47,174 nt of DNA from Nocardioides deserti (GCF_014266025.1 NZ_JACMYC010000021.1:1-47174), one strand, 5' to 3'. Positions 16,823 to 25,184 are shown, numbered from the stretch's first letter. A program made the numbers and translations. Notes: a model not told the origin generated them from the letters alone.

Positions 16823-17590
16823 TCACGAGGCACCCACGATCGCGGCCATGGCCTTCAGCGCGGCCTCCACGAGGCGGTCCACGACACCGGGCAGCACGGG
16901 GAACGAGAGCCCGACGAGGAGCAGGGTCAGACCGATCTTGGCGGGGAAGACCACGTTGATGGCGTTCAGCTGGGGGGCGACCTTGGTCAGCAGCGCCAGC
17001 CCGAGGTCGGTGATGAAGAGGACCGCGGCCATCGGCAGCGCGATCTGCACGGCGGTGATGAAGAACAGCTCGAAGACCGAGGTCAGCACCGCCACTCCCC
17101 CGGGCAGCTCCGGGCTCTGCCCGATCGGGACGGCTGCGAAGGAGCGCAGCAGTCCCCCGACCACGATGAGGTAGCCGCCGCTCACGAAGAGCAGCACGGT
17201 CGCCAGCCACTGGTGCAGGTTGCCGAGCACGGTGCTCGCGTTCATCCCCAGCGGGTCGAACGCCTGCGCGAGCGAGAATCCGCCGAAGACGTCGATCAGC
17301 GCGCCGGCCGCCGCGACCGCGGCGAACAGCAGCGACGTGACGTACCCCATGGCCGCCCCCAGGACGACCTGGGTCAGCACCGTCATCACCAGGCCGACGG
17401 CGTCGAGCGGCACGGCACCGGCGGCCAGCGACGGGGTCACCGCGAACGCCAGACCGAGGGCCAGCACGACCTTCGCCGGCGCCGGGATCGTGCGCGACGA
17501 GAACGGCTGCACCACGGCCAGCCAGGCGATGATGCGCACCGAGGCGAGGAGGTACGTCAGCAGCGGCTCGCCCGCGACGGTCAGCGTCAT
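16823..17590 (-). CDS. fliR: Flagellar export protein FliR
   Basis: 255 aa, about six hydrophobic helices, with the family-typical start TYLLASVRIIAWLAVVQPFSSRTIP and the conserved DVFGGFSLAQAFDP loop. FliR forms, with FliP and FliQ, the entry pore of the flagellar type III export gate. It sits between fliQ and flhB in canonical order; the gap to fliQ is 5 bp. Confidence 0.94.
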   Translation of the reverse strand: MTLTVAGEPLLTYLLASVRIIAWLAVVQPFSSRTIPAPAKVVLALGLAFAVTPSLAAGAVPLDAVGLVMTVLTQVVLGAAMGYVTSLLFAAVAAAGALIDVFGGFSLAQAFDPLGMNASTVLGNLHQWLATVLLFVSGGYLIVVGGLLRSFAAVPIGQSPELPGGVAVLTSVFELFFITAVQIALPMAAVLFITDLGLALLTKVAPQLNAINVVFPAKIGLTLLLVGLSFPVLPGVVDRLVEAALKAMAAIVGAS

Positions 17591-17595
17591 GACGA

Positions 17596-17865
17596 TCAGC
17601 CGAGCAGGGCGGGGATCTGGGCGTACAGCTGCTCGGTGAAGTTCACCAGCGTGTGCAGCATCCAGTTGCCGCTCACGAGCAGCGCGATGCCGATGCCGAT
17701 CACCTTGGGCACGAAGGAGAGCGTGAACTCCTGGATCTGCGTCATCGACTGGAACAGCGAGATCGTGAAGCCGATGACGAGCGCGGTGACCAGGATCGGG
17801 GCGGAGAGCTTGAGCGCGACGACCATGGTCTGCATCGCGATCTCGATGATCTCGGTGTCACTCAT
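17596..17865 (-). CDS. fliQ: Flagellar export protein FliQ
   Basis: 89 aa with two membrane helices and the family pattern SAPILVTALVIGFTISLFQSMTQIQEFTLSFVPK, full length for FliQ. Part of the FliPQR pore complex. Lies 7 bp after fliP on the same transcript. Confidence 0.95.
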   Translation of the reverse strand: MSDTEIIEIAMQTMVVALKLSAPILVTALVIGFTISLFQSMTQIQEFTLSFVPKVIGIGIALLVSGNWMLHTLVNFTEQLYAQIPALLG

Positions 17866-17872
17866 CGCTCGC

Positions 17873-18703
17873 TCACCCGTAGCTCCCCACGAGCGCGGTG
17901 ATGATCAGCGCCCACCCGTTGACCAGCACGAACAGCAGCAGCTTGAAGGGCAGCGACACCATCGCGGGCGGCATCATCATCATGCCCAGCGCCATCAGTG
18001 CCCCGCTCACGACGATGTCGATGACGAGGAACGGGATGAAGATGATGAAGCCGATGATGAACGCCTGCTCGAGCTCGCTCAGCACGAACGCCGGGACCAG
18101 CGTCGATATCGGCACGTCCTCCCGGGTCTCCGGCAGGTCGCGGCCCGCGACGTTCGTCAGCAGCTCCAGCTCGTCGTCGTCGGTCTGGGCGAGCATGAAG
18201 GTGCGCAGCGGTGCGATGCCGTCGTCCCAGGCCTCGACGCTCGTCTTGTCGCCGTCGAGGTAGGGCTGCAGCCCGGCCTCGTTGATGTCGGAGAGCACCG
18301 GGGCCATCACGAAGAGGCTGAGGAAGAGGGCGAGCCCGGCCAGCACCTGGTTCGGCGGCGTCTGCTGCAGCCCCAGCGCGTTGCGGGTCAGTCCCAGCAC
18401 CACGAGGATCTTGGTGAAGCAGGTGCAGGTCAGCACGATCGCCGGGAGCAGCGACAGCAGCGTCAGGGTCAGCAGCACCGCGATCGACGTGCCAGGCTTG
18501 TCGGTCAGTCCCTCGAGGTCGACCGTGACCGACGAGTCCGCCCCGCCAGGGCCGTCCGGACCTTGGGGGCCGCCCGGCGGCAGCGCGTGGGCGTGGCCGG
18601 CCGGCAGGAACGACCAGAGGGCGACGGTGAGCAACGCCAGCACCAGGGCAGCGACGAGGAACCGACCCGGGCGGAGCGCGGGCCGGTCGGCGAGCAGGGT
18701 CAC
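17873..18703 (-). CDS. fliP: Flagellar export protein FliP
   Basis: 276 aa from the GTG at 18703, which overlaps the fliO TGA; the frame is open far upstream, but that part is out of phase with fliO and fliN. A cleavable signal peptide (RFLVAALVLALLTVALW) precedes a Gly/Pro-rich linker and the FliP core: LLSLLPAIVLTCTCFTKILVVLGLTRNALGLQQTPPNQVL, a soluble loop, and the C-terminal helices FIIGFIIFIPFLVIDIVVSGALMALGMMM. FliP is the core of the export gate. Confidence 0.94.
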   Translation of the reverse strand: MTLLADRPALRPGRFLVAALVLALLTVALWSFLPAGHAHALPPGGPQGPDGPGGADSSVTVDLEGLTDKPGTSIAVLLTLTLLSLLPAIVLTCTCFTKILVVLGLTRNALGLQQTPPNQVLAGLALFLSLFVMAPVLSDINEAGLQPYLDGDKTSVEAWDDGIAPLRTFMLAQTDDDELELLTNVAGRDLPETREDVPISTLVPAFVLSELEQAFIIGFIIFIPFLVIDIVVSGALMALGMMMMPPAMVSLPFKLLLFVLVNGWALIITALVGSYG

Positions 18704-19311
18704 GAGGCCTGGCCCCGGACCGCCTCGACCGCACGTCGCCAGGTGGTCGGCGAGAGCAGCGACCCGGCGAGCGGGCCCTCGTCGGCGCGGGTGCTCCGGT
18801 TGGCACGGCGAGCGCCGGGGGTCCGCGTCGAGCGCGCGGCGGGCGAGGTGCGGGCGAGCTCGGCGGTCTGCTCGCGCAGCACCGCCGCGAAGAACGGCTG
18901 CTCGGCTGCGTCGTGCCGGTCCTGCCGGTCCTGCTGGTCCCACCGGTCCTGCTGGTCCTGCTCGCGGCGGGCGGCCGGCAGCGACGCGACCGGGGCGACG
19001 CGGGGCGCGGTGGGCTCCGGACCGGCTGCGGACGCGAGGTCCGGCTCGGCCCCCGGGACCGCCACCAGCTCGGCGGCGTCGAGCTCGGTGATCATCCGGA
19101 CCTGCTGCTCGGTGACGCCCAGCAGGAGGGTCCGTCCTCCGACGGCGACCACCGCGACCGAGGCGTGGCGGCCGACGGCCTGGCGATGGAGGACGGCGAG
19201 CGGCGCACCGGCGCGACCACCGAGCCGCCGCTGCGCCACCCGGGCGACGAGCAGCATCAACCCGAGGACGACCGCCAGCGAGAAGACCAGCCGCAGGACG
19301 AGCTCGAACAC
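18700..19311 (-). CDS. fliO: Flagellar biosynthesis protein FliO
   Basis: 203 aa. One N-terminal membrane helix (FELVLRLVFSLAVVLGLMLLVARVAQRRLGG), then the short SpoA-like domain with VLHRQAVGRHASVAVVAVGGRTLLLGVTEQQV, which defines FliO. The remaining 100 residues are low-complexity, including a Gln/Asp/Arg repeat, and are probably unstructured. FliO assists assembly of FliP rings. Canonical place between fliN and fliP. Confidence 0.85.
   Translation of the reverse strand: MFELVLRLVFSLAVVLGLMLLVARVAQRRLGGRAGAPLAVLHRQAVGRHASVAVVAVGGRTLLLGVTEQQVRMITELDAAELVAVPGAEPDLASAAGPEPTAPRVAPVASLPAARREQDQQDRWDQQDRQDRHDAAEQPFFAAVLREQTAELARTSPAARSTRTPGARRANRSTRADEGPLAGSLLSPTTWRRAVEAVRGQAS
18915..18962. repeat. 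Degenerate tandem repeat inside fliO
   Basis: Variants of the 9-base unit CCGGTCCTG / CTGGTCCTG recur about five times and encode a Gln-Asp-Arg rich stretch in the tail of FliO. A repeat of this type could change length by slippage in steps of three residues without breaking the frame. Confidence 0.6.
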
Positions 19312-19317
19312 GCCGAC

Positions 19318-20199
19318 TCAGCTCGCGGCCGGGGTCTCGAGGATCTCGGTGACCCGCAGGCCGAAGTCCTCGTCCACGACGACGACCTCGCCGCGGGCGA
19401 TCAGGTGCCCGTTCACGAGGAGGTCCGCGGGGCTGCCGGCGGCACGGTCCAGCTCGAGGACGTGGCCCGGGCTGAGCGCGAGCAGCTCGCGGAGGGTCAT
19501 CCGGGTGCGGCCGAGCTCGACCGTCACCTCCATGTCGACCTCGTTGAGCATCTCGATGCCGCGGCGAGGACCGAGCGTGCCGCCCGTCCCCGGCGCGGGG
19601 ACGGTGAGCGGGTGGGGGGTGCCTGCGGTCGCCGCCCCGGGGATCGCCCCCGCAGCGGCCACGGCAGCGGCCACCGGAGCGGCCACCGGGGTCGCGCCGC
19701 CGGTCGGCGTCGAGGGAAGCGGTGCCGTCGATGCCTGGGTGTGGGCGACGAGCGTGTCCCGGGAGACGAGCAGGGCCGCGGCGATCGAGTCGCCGACGAG
19801 CGGCACGACGGTGAAGTCCGTCCCCCCGGCGCCCAGCACGGCGGGGACGACGGCGTCCCGGTCGACCTGCCGGGCGGCCTGGACCGAGGCGCCGAGCACG
19901 GTGGCCGCCGCGTCGAGGGCCGGCTGGACCGCGGCGGCCAGGTCGAGGCCGCCGATCGGGCTGGAGGACAGGGCCGAGACCAGCTCGTCCGCCACGAGCA
20001 GGCCGAGGACGCCGCCAGCCGGACCGCCGAGCTCGGCGACGACGGCACCGGCGAAGAGCGCCGTGACGTCGGGCCCGCCGGCCTGCGCGCCGGCGGCTTC
20101 GAGCTCGTCGGCGGCCGGGATCACGGCGGCGACCGCCGCAGCGGCGGCGAGCGCGAGCTGGTCGGCGTCGCGAGGCGTACCGGTCGGGATGGTGGTCAC
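19318..20199 (-). CDS. fliN: Flagellar motor switch protein FliN with long N-terminal region
   Basis: 293 aa from the GTG at 20199, overlapping the fliM TGA. The C-terminal 75 residues are a typical SpoA domain (EVTVELGRTRMTLRELLALSPGHVLELD... LVNGHLIARGEVVVVDEDFGLRVTEI). The first 180 residues are Ala-rich with two similar segments (FAGAVVAELGGPAGGVLGLLVADELV and a later FTVVPLVGDSIAAALLVSRDTLV) reminiscent of the CheC-like middle domain of FliY/FliM. It forms the lower C-ring, binds export complexes and takes part in rotation switching. Confidence 0.88.
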   Translation of the reverse strand: MTTIPTGTPRDADQLALAAAAAVAAVIPAADELEAAGAQAGGPDVTALFAGAVVAELGGPAGGVLGLLVADELVSALSSSPIGGLDLAAAVQPALDAAATVLGASVQAARQVDRDAVVPAVLGAGGTDFTVVPLVGDSIAAALLVSRDTLVAHTQASTAPLPSTPTGGATPVAAPVAAAVAAAGAIPGAATAGTPHPLTVPAPGTGGTLGPRRGIEMLNEVDMEVTVELGRTRMTLRELLALSPGHVLELDRAAGSPADLLVNGHLIARGEVVVVDEDFGLRVTEILETPAAS

Positions 20200-21161
20200 G
20201 AGGGTTCCTTCGGGGTGGCGACGATGAGGGCGGCCAGGCGCTGGCCCTGGGTGCCGGCGGTGGCGTGGGCAAAGACGGTGCCGTCCACGGTGACGTCGAG
20301 CGGCGCGGAGGCCGGGTGGCCGAGCCGGATCACGTCGCCGGGGCGGAGCCCGGCGAAGACCTGCGGGGTGAGGGTGGTCGGGCGGCATCGGACGGCCACG
20401 TCGACCGGGACGTGCTCGAACTGCTGGCGCAGCAGCTCCGCGGCCTGGGCCCGCTGCGCGCGCTCGCGCCCCGACACCGGGGCGGGCGCGGAGGCGGCGG
20501 TCAGGTGCGGCAGCAGGCCGACGAAGGGCAGGCAGACCGTCATCCGGTGCGCCCGGTCGTCGATGCGCAGCTCGAGGTCGACCACGACGACCACGTCGGA
20601 TGCGCCGGCCGCCTGCGCGAACTGCGGGCTGTACTCCACTCCCACGACGTTCGGCTCGATCGGCACGATGGACCCCAGCGAGTAGCGCATCTCGCCGAAG
20701 ATCCGGTCCATCAGCCCGCTGATGACGCCGCTCTCGATCTCGGTGAGGGGCCGCTGGGGCTGCCGGGCCGAGCCCGGGCCGCCGAGCATGTGGTCGATGC
20801 ACGCCATCACCGATTCCAGCGGCATCTCGAGGATGCCGCGGCCGGCGACGGGATCGGCGTCGAAGAGCGTGAGGTACGTCGTGCCGGGCAGGGACTGCAC
20901 GTACTCGGCGTACGTCCGCTGGTCGATGCCGCGCAGGGTGACCGAGCAGACGCTGCGCAGCATCGAGGTGAAGACCGTGGTCACCTGGCGGCCGAACCCG
21001 TCGAAGGCGAGCTGCAGCATCCGCTGGTGCTCGCGGCTGAGCTGGAGCGGGCGGGTGAAGTCGTAGGGCACGGCGACGGCTGACGCGGAGCGGGCGCGCC
21101 GGCGCGACCGGACGGCCGAGGGCGCGGCGGGGCGCTCGGCTGCGGACGTCGTCGTGCTCAC
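20196..21161 (-). CDS. fliM: Flagellar motor switch protein FliM
   Basis: 321 aa from the GTG at 21161. The ATG at 21173 lies inside the -10 box of the promoter at 21169-21197 and so could not be on its transcript. The core YDFTRPLQLSREHQRMLQLAFDGFGRQVTT, the GGPGSARQPQRPLTEIESGVI region and the C-terminal SpoA domain (RPTTLTPQVFAGLRPGDVIRLGHP) are clear. The usual N-terminal CheY-binding motif (LSQxEIDxLL) is not visible; the N-terminus is a basic Ser/Ala/Arg stretch. First gene of the operon ending in flhA. Confidence 0.9.
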   Translation of the reverse strand: MSTTTSAAERPAAPSAVRSRRRARSASAVAVPYDFTRPLQLSREHQRMLQLAFDGFGRQVTTVFTSMLRSVCSVTLRGIDQRTYAEYVQSLPGTTYLTLFDADPVAGRGILEMPLESVMACIDHMLGGPGSARQPQRPLTEIESGVISGLMDRIFGEMRYSLGSIVPIEPNVVGVEYSPQFAQAAGASDVVVVVDLELRIDDRAHRMTVCLPFVGLLPHLTAASAPAPVSGRERAQRAQAAELLRQQFEHVPVDVAVRCRPTTLTPQVFAGLRPGDVIRLGHPASAPLDVTVDGTVFAHATAGTQGQRLAALIVATPKEPS

Positions 21162-21168
21162 GAAGGCA

Positions 21169-21197
21169 CCCATCGGTCCCGGACGGGCCGACCTGAG
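21169..21197 (-). promoter_or_regulatory. FliA-type promoter of the fliM operon
   Basis: Reading on the minus strand: CTCAGGTC at 21197-21190, a 13-bp spacer, CCGATGGG at 21176-21169. Identical -35 element and spacer length to the promoters of flgB, fliC and cheB. Transcription would start about 5-8 bases on, at or just before the GTG of fliM. Confidence 0.75.
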
Positions 21198-21286
21198 CAC
21201 TTCGCGTGACTCGATCTTCGGTTGTGGGGCGGCTCCTCCCGGGCCGCTCGCCGGAGGGGTGGGGGGTGGCTGGGGTCAGCAGGCGG

Positions 21287-21724
21287 TCACTGCGTGACGA
21301 ACTGGGTGAAGTACACGTCCAGGACCTCCCCGTGGTACCGGTGGTCGAGCTCCTCCACCAGCTGCTCCTTGAGGGCGTGCCGGGTCTTGACCTTGACCAG
21401 CTCGTCGGGCTCGCGCCCGCTGAACAGCTCGATGGTCGTGTCGAGCGCCTTGCTGCCGTCCGCGTGGGCGGCTCCTTCGACCAGCTGCAGCGCGATGCCA
21501 ATCGACAGGTAGTGCCCGTCGGCCAGGTTCACCTGCACCGGGTCCATCACCAGGACCTCCCCCGGCTCGGGCTCCGCCTCACCGGACGGCCGCAGGAGGA
21601 ACCACCAGGCCGAGCCGGCCGCCAGCAGCACCACGACCAGCAGGAGGACCAGCTTCTTCCGGCCACCTCCGGTCTTCGCGTCCTCCTCGGTCGTGGCCGT
21701 CGTGGGCAGGGTGGTGGTGCTCAT
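21287..21724 (-). CDS. fliL: Flagellar basal body protein FliL
   Basis: 145 aa: a short cytoplasmic tail, one helix (KKLVLLLVVVLLAAGSAWWFLL) and a periplasm-side domain with VNLADGHYLSIGIALQLVEG and a C-terminal VYFTQFVTQ, the FliL pattern. FliL supports torque generation around the stator. The start ATGA overlaps the motB stop; the last gene of the flbD-motA-motB-fliL unit. Confidence 0.92.
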   Translation of the reverse strand: MSTTTLPTTATTEEDAKTGGGRKKLVLLLVVVLLAAGSAWWFLLRPSGEAEPEPGEVLVMDPVQVNLADGHYLSIGIALQLVEGAAHADGSKALDTTIELFSGREPDELVKVKTRHALKEQLVEELDHRYHGEVLDVYFTQFVTQ

Positions 21725-22584
21725 CAGTGACCTCCTGCGGTCGGTCGATCAGTGGAGCCGGCGAGCTCGGGGAGCAGCTGTCGCACGGTGGCGTCGGCCG
21801 CGGACAGCACGACGATGTCGACCCGCTTGTTGACGACCTGCGCGCCGGGGCGCTCGGGGTCGACCAGGGGCCGGGTCTGGCCGTACGCCGCGACGGAGAG
21901 CCGCGCCGTCTCCACCCCGAGCCGCTCCTCCAGGCGCCGGAGCACGGTGATCGCGCGGGCGGAGGAGAGGTCCCAGTCGGTGGCGTAGTACCTCGGCCGC
22001 GCGCCGAGCTGGTTGGTGTTGCCGGAGATCTCGAGCCGGTCGGGCAGCTTGACCAGGACCGGTCCGACCGCGTCGACGACGCGCGCCCCGCGAGGCGAGA
22101 GCGTCGCGAGGTTCGAGCGGAAGACCACGTGCTTGGAGACCAGGCTGACCACCAGGCCGCGCTCGTCGTACCCGGTCCGGATGTCGCCCCGGAGCCCGCG
22201 GGCCCTGAGTGCCTGTCGGATCCGCTTCTCGATCGCCCGCAGCCGGGCCAGCTCGCGCCGGGCGGCGTTGCGGTCGGCGACGGTCCGCTCCACGTCGTCT
22301 CCCGTCGGAGCCGGTCGTCGCGAGACGGGGGTGACCGGCGCGACCGCCCGGGTGCCGGGCTCCTGGAGCAGCGAGGAGCCCCCGGTCAGCACGGTCGCCT
22401 CCTGGCCGAAGCCGATGGCCAGGCTGGCCTTGAGCGCCTGGAATTTCTCCGCGTCGGGCTTGCCCATCGCGAAGAGCACGATGAAGAGGACCATCAGCAG
22501 GGTCACCATGTCGGCGTACGTGACCAGCCACCGCTCGTGGTTCTCGTGCTCCTCCTCCTCGACGTGCCGCTTGCGGCCCGCCAT
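21724..22584 (-). CDS. motB: Flagellar stator protein MotB
   Basis: 286 aa. A short charged N-terminus, then the single helix with WLVTYADMVTLLMVLFIVLF, in which Asp25 is the proton-carrying residue, a plug/linker, and a C-terminal OmpA-like peptidoglycan-binding domain (ISGNTNQLGARPRYYATDWDLSSARA...VAAYGQTRP). Anchors the stator to the cell wall. One base separates it from motA. Confidence 0.94.
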   Translation of the reverse strand: MAGRKRHVEEEEHENHERWLVTYADMVTLLMVLFIVLFAMGKPDAEKFQALKASLAIGFGQEATVLTGGSSLLQEPGTRAVAPVTPVSRRPAPTGDDVERTVADRNAARRELARLRAIEKRIRQALRARGLRGDIRTGYDERGLVVSLVSKHVVFRSNLATLSPRGARVVDAVGPVLVKLPDRLEISGNTNQLGARPRYYATDWDLSSARAITVLRRLEERLGVETARLSVAAYGQTRPLVDPERPGAQVVNKRVDIVVLSAADATVRQLLPELAGSTDRPTAGGH

Positions 22585-22585
22585 G

Positions 22586-23353
22586 TCAGGCCGCCTCCGC
22601 CGGCTGCTGGTCGGCCGGCAGCAGCGCGACCAGGCGGTGCTGGACCACCCGCGGGTTCGAGCCGGCCTGGATCGCCGCGACGCCCTCGATGATCAGCTCC
22701 ATGCGCCCCGCCTCGAGCTCGCTGAGGCGCTTGAGCTTGGCCGCGATCGGCAGCCAGATCACGTTGGCCGACAGCACGCCCCAGAGGGTGGCGAGGAAGG
22801 CCGCGGCGATCGAGTGGCCCAGGGTCTCGGGCTGGTCCAGGTTCTCCAGGACGTGGACCAGGCCCATGACCGTGCCGACGATGCCGATGGTCGGCGCGTA
22901 GGCGCCGGCGTCGGCGAAGAGCTTGGCGGCCTGCTTGTCGGCCTTCCGCTTGGCGATCACCTCCGACTCGAGGATGTCGCGGACCTCGTCGGGATCGTTG
23001 CCGTCGATGGCGAGCGTGACCCCCTTGACCAGGAACGGGTCGTCGAGCTCACGCGTGGCGTCCTCGAGGGCGAGGAGCCCCTCCCGCCGGGCCTTGTCGG
23101 CCAACGAGACGACGGTCGGCACGATGTCGCCGCTCGCCGGCACGGGGGCGGTGAAGGCCCGCTTGATCGCCACGACCGAGCTCTTGGCGTCGGCGAGGGT
23201 CCCGCCTGCCACGGACACGAAGAGCGTCGCCCCGAAGACGAGCAGCATCGGCGGCAGCAGCAGCATGCTCATCGGGTTGCCGCCCTCGAGGATGTTGGCG
23301 GTGATGATGACGGCGAAGGCGCCGCCGACGCCCACGATCGTGGCCTTGTCCAT
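22586..23353 (-). CDS. motA: Flagellar stator protein MotA
   Basis: 255 aa with four predicted helices; the start (DKATIVGVGGAFAVIITANILEGGN) and the late segment IGIVGTVMGLVHVLENLDQPETLGHSIAAAFLATLWGVLSAN are characteristic of MotA. The cytoplasmic loop between helices 2 and 3 carries the charged residues that contact FliG. The sequence indicates a proton-type stator, as Asp in MotB is paired with no obvious sodium-specific features, but that assignment is weak. Its stop/start overlaps the flbD-like gene by one base. Confidence 0.94.
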   Translation of the reverse strand: MDKATIVGVGGAFAVIITANILEGGNPMSMLLLPPMLLVFGATLFVSVAGGTLADAKSSVVAIKRAFTAPVPASGDIVPTVVSLADKARREGLLALEDATRELDDPFLVKGVTLAIDGNDPDEVRDILESEVIAKRKADKQAAKLFADAGAYAPTIGIVGTVMGLVHVLENLDQPETLGHSIAAAFLATLWGVLSANVIWLPIAAKLKRLSELEAGRMELIIEGVAAIQAGSNPRVVQHRLVALLPADQQPAEAA

Positions 23354-23694
23354 CAGCGGTCCCCCGTCGGCGCGTCCGACGGCTGCGCAGCGGGTTGCAC
23401 GGCGGGGTGGGCGGCGGGGTGGGCGGTCACGCTGGCGAGCGGCCGCGACCGGGGGTCGTCGGCCGACCGGGTGTCCTCCTCGGCGTCCCGCCCGATCCGG
23501 ATGACCTCGCTCAGTGCGATGACCTCCGCACGGTGCAGCCGGGTGGCGGCCACCACGGCGCGCAAGCTCTCGACGACGACGTACTTGGCGCCGGTCGTCA
23601 GGGTGATCACCGTGTCCGGCGTCTTGTCCACGCGCTCGATCAGGTCGGAGTTGACGACCAGCTCGGCGCCGGAGAGACGGGTCAGCGAGATCAT
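23353..23694 (-). CDS. FlbD-like flagellar protein
   Basis: 113 aa from the ATG at 23694 (MISLTRLSGAELVVNSDLIERVDKTPDTVITLTTG), a start that matches the FlbD family and has AAGGA about 12 bases before it; an ATG at 23706 has that site directly abutting it and is less likely. The first 60 residues are the conserved small beta domain. The rest is a low-complexity tail with Ala-His-Pro/Ala-Gln-Pro repeats. FlbD-family genes commonly precede motA; biochemical role unclear. First gene of the motor unit. Confidence 0.82.
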   Translation of the reverse strand: MISLTRLSGAELVVNSDLIERVDKTPDTVITLTTGAKYVVVESLRAVVAATRLHRAEVIALSEVIRIGRDAEEDTRSADDPRSRPLASVTAHPAAHPAVQPAAQPSDAPTGDR

Positions 23695-23750
23695 GCGATG
23701 CACCATCCTTAGTGCGGTCGAGGCAGCAGCCGTCCTTGGCCGCTGGGCTC

Positions 23751-23779
23751 CTCTTCGGCCGCGCCGCGCGGTTCCTGAG
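23751..23779 (-). promoter_or_regulatory. FliA-type promoter of the flbD-motA-motB-fliL unit
   Basis: On the minus strand: CTCAGGAA at 23779-23772, 13-bp spacer, CCGAAGAG at 23758-23751. Weaker than the others at two -35 positions and one -10 position, but the spacing is the same and the predicted start is about 50 bases before the flbD-like gene. Confidence 0.6.
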
Positions 23780-23811
23780 CGGATCCGCGCGACGCGACCT
23801 GGGAGGACGGG

Positions 23812-24663
23812 TCAGCGCTTGAGGTTGACGAGGTCCTCGAGCACCGAGTCGGACGTGGTGATCACGCGCGAGCTGGCCTGGAAGCCGCGCTGGGCGAGGA
23901 TGAGGTTGGTGAACTCGGCCGCCAGGTCGACGTTCGACATCTCCAGCGCGCCTGCGACGATCCGGCCGCGGGCGCCCTCCGCCGGCACGCCGAGCTCGAC
24001 GGCCCCGGAGTTCGCGCTCTCGCGGAACGAGGTCTCGCCGACCTTCTGCAGGCCCATCGGGTTGTTGAAGTCAGCGATCGCCAGCTGCGCGATCTCGCGG
24101 TTGACCCCGTCGTCGAAGGAGCCGATCAGCTTGCCGTCGCTGCCGATGCTGTACGACGTCATCTGGGCCGTGCCGATGGCAGGCGTCACGGCGGTGCTGT
24201 TGAGGTTGATGTCGATGAGTCCGCCGGTGCGGTTGCCGGCGGCGTCCAGCGCGTAGCCCTGCACCCGGCCGCCGCCGGGCGAGACCAGGTCACCGGTCTC
24301 GTCGAAGGTGAAGGCACCGGCCCGGGTGTAGAGCTGCTCACCACCGGCGCGGACGACGAAGAAGCCGTCGCCGGAGATCATCAGGTCGGTGTTGCGGCCG
24401 GTGGTCTGCGCGGAGCCCTGCCCGACGTTCATGGCGGTCGCGGCGAGCTGGACGCCGAGACCGATCTGGATGGGGTTGGTGCCGCCCCGGGCGGCGTTCT
24501 CGCCGGAGGCGCCGGTGAGCATCTGGCTGAGCGTGTCCTGGAAGACGGTGGTGCTCGCCTTGAAGCCGGTGGTGTTGGCGTTGGCGATGTTGTTGCCGGT
24601 GACGTCCAGCATCGTCTGGTTGACGCGCAGGCCGCTGATGCCGGCGAAGAGGGAACGCAGCAC
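23812..24663 (-). CDS. flgE: Flagellar hook/rod protein FlgE (short)
   Basis: 283 aa. The rod/hook N-terminal motif (LRSLFAGISGLRVNQTMLDVTGNNIANANTTGFKAS), the MISGDGFFVVR motif and the C-terminal DLAAEFTNLILAQRGFQASSRVITTSDSVLEDLVNL are all present. It is short for a hook protein; the usual extra hook domains are largely missing and the length approaches FlgG. Because it follows flgD and no other flgE, flgF or flgG gene is in the cluster, FlgE is the best name, with FlgG-like as the alternative. Confidence 0.82.
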   Translation of the reverse strand: MLRSLFAGISGLRVNQTMLDVTGNNIANANTTGFKASTTVFQDTLSQMLTGASGENAARGGTNPIQIGLGVQLAATAMNVGQGSAQTTGRNTDLMISGDGFFVVRAGGEQLYTRAGAFTFDETGDLVSPGGGRVQGYALDAAGNRTGGLIDINLNSTAVTPAIGTAQMTSYSIGSDGKLIGSFDDGVNREIAQLAIADFNNPMGLQKVGETSFRESANSGAVELGVPAEGARGRIVAGALEMSNVDLAAEFTNLILAQRGFQASSRVITTSDSVLEDLVNLKR

Positions 24664-24717
24664 GGTGGGGGTCCTTTCGAGGGGGTGGAGCTCGGGTGGG
24701 GTCGTCCGTCGGTGGCG

Positions 24718-25176
24718 TCAGTCGGTGGCGTCGGTCGGGGAGCCCGGCGCGATCGGCGCGGCGGTGTCGCGGACCTGCTGGACGAGGCTGAGCGGCACCT
24801 CGGTGCCGTCCACGTCGAGCACGGGGCCGCCGGCGCCGAAGGTGACACCGGTGACCGTGCCGGTGCCGGTCGTGCCGTCCTCGTGGCCGTAGGTGACCGT
24901 CCGGCCGACCATCCCGCTGGCACCGAAGGCCAGGGAGGCACCGAGGAGGAGGGCGGTCTGGTCGGCGACCTCCTGCATCTTCTCCAGCGCCGTGAACTGC
25001 GCGGTCTGGGAGAGGAACTGGGAGGAGTCCGTGGGGTTCATCGGGTCCTGGTATTTCATCTGCGCGACCATCAGCTGCAGGAACATGTCCTTGTCGGCGC
25101 TCGAGCCGGTGCTCGTCGCCTGCTGCGGCGCGAAGACGGACGTCGGCGCGACGCCCTCGGTGGGGGTGATGCTCAT
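24718..25176 (-). CDS. flgD: Flagellar hook assembly scaffold FlgD
   Basis: 152 aa from the ATG at 25176, which has a GAGGAG site 6 bases upstream. The family motif SADKDMFLQLMVAQMKYQDPMNPTDSSQFLSQTAQFTALEKMQEV is followed by a small beta domain (VGRTVTYGHEDGTTGTGTVTGVTFGAGGPVLDVDGTEVPL). FlgD caps the growing hook and is exported before FlgE. Located between fliK and flgE. Confidence 0.93.
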   Translation of the reverse strand: MSITPTEGVAPTSVFAPQQATSTGSSADKDMFLQLMVAQMKYQDPMNPTDSSQFLSQTAQFTALEKMQEVADQTALLLGASLAFGASGMVGRTVTYGHEDGTTGTGTVTGVTFGAGGPVLDVDGTEVPLSLVQQVRDTAAPIAPGSPTDATD

Positions 25177-25184
25177 GGGGCTCC

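Noticed and set aside
16250..20227. Open frame of more than 1300 codons on the plus strand across flhB-fliN
   Set aside because: It lies opposite seven recognisable flagellar genes, and its protein is low-complexity Arg/Ser/Gln; long antisense frames are a by-product of very high GC codon use.
17873..20272. 799-codon frame continuing upstream of fliP
   Set aside because: The upstream two thirds are out of phase with intact fliO and fliN and have no domain; fliP starts at the GTG at 18703.
21173..21200. Longer FliM starts (ATG 21173, GTG 21200)
   Set aside because: Both are inside or upstream of the promoter element, so transcripts from it cannot contain them.
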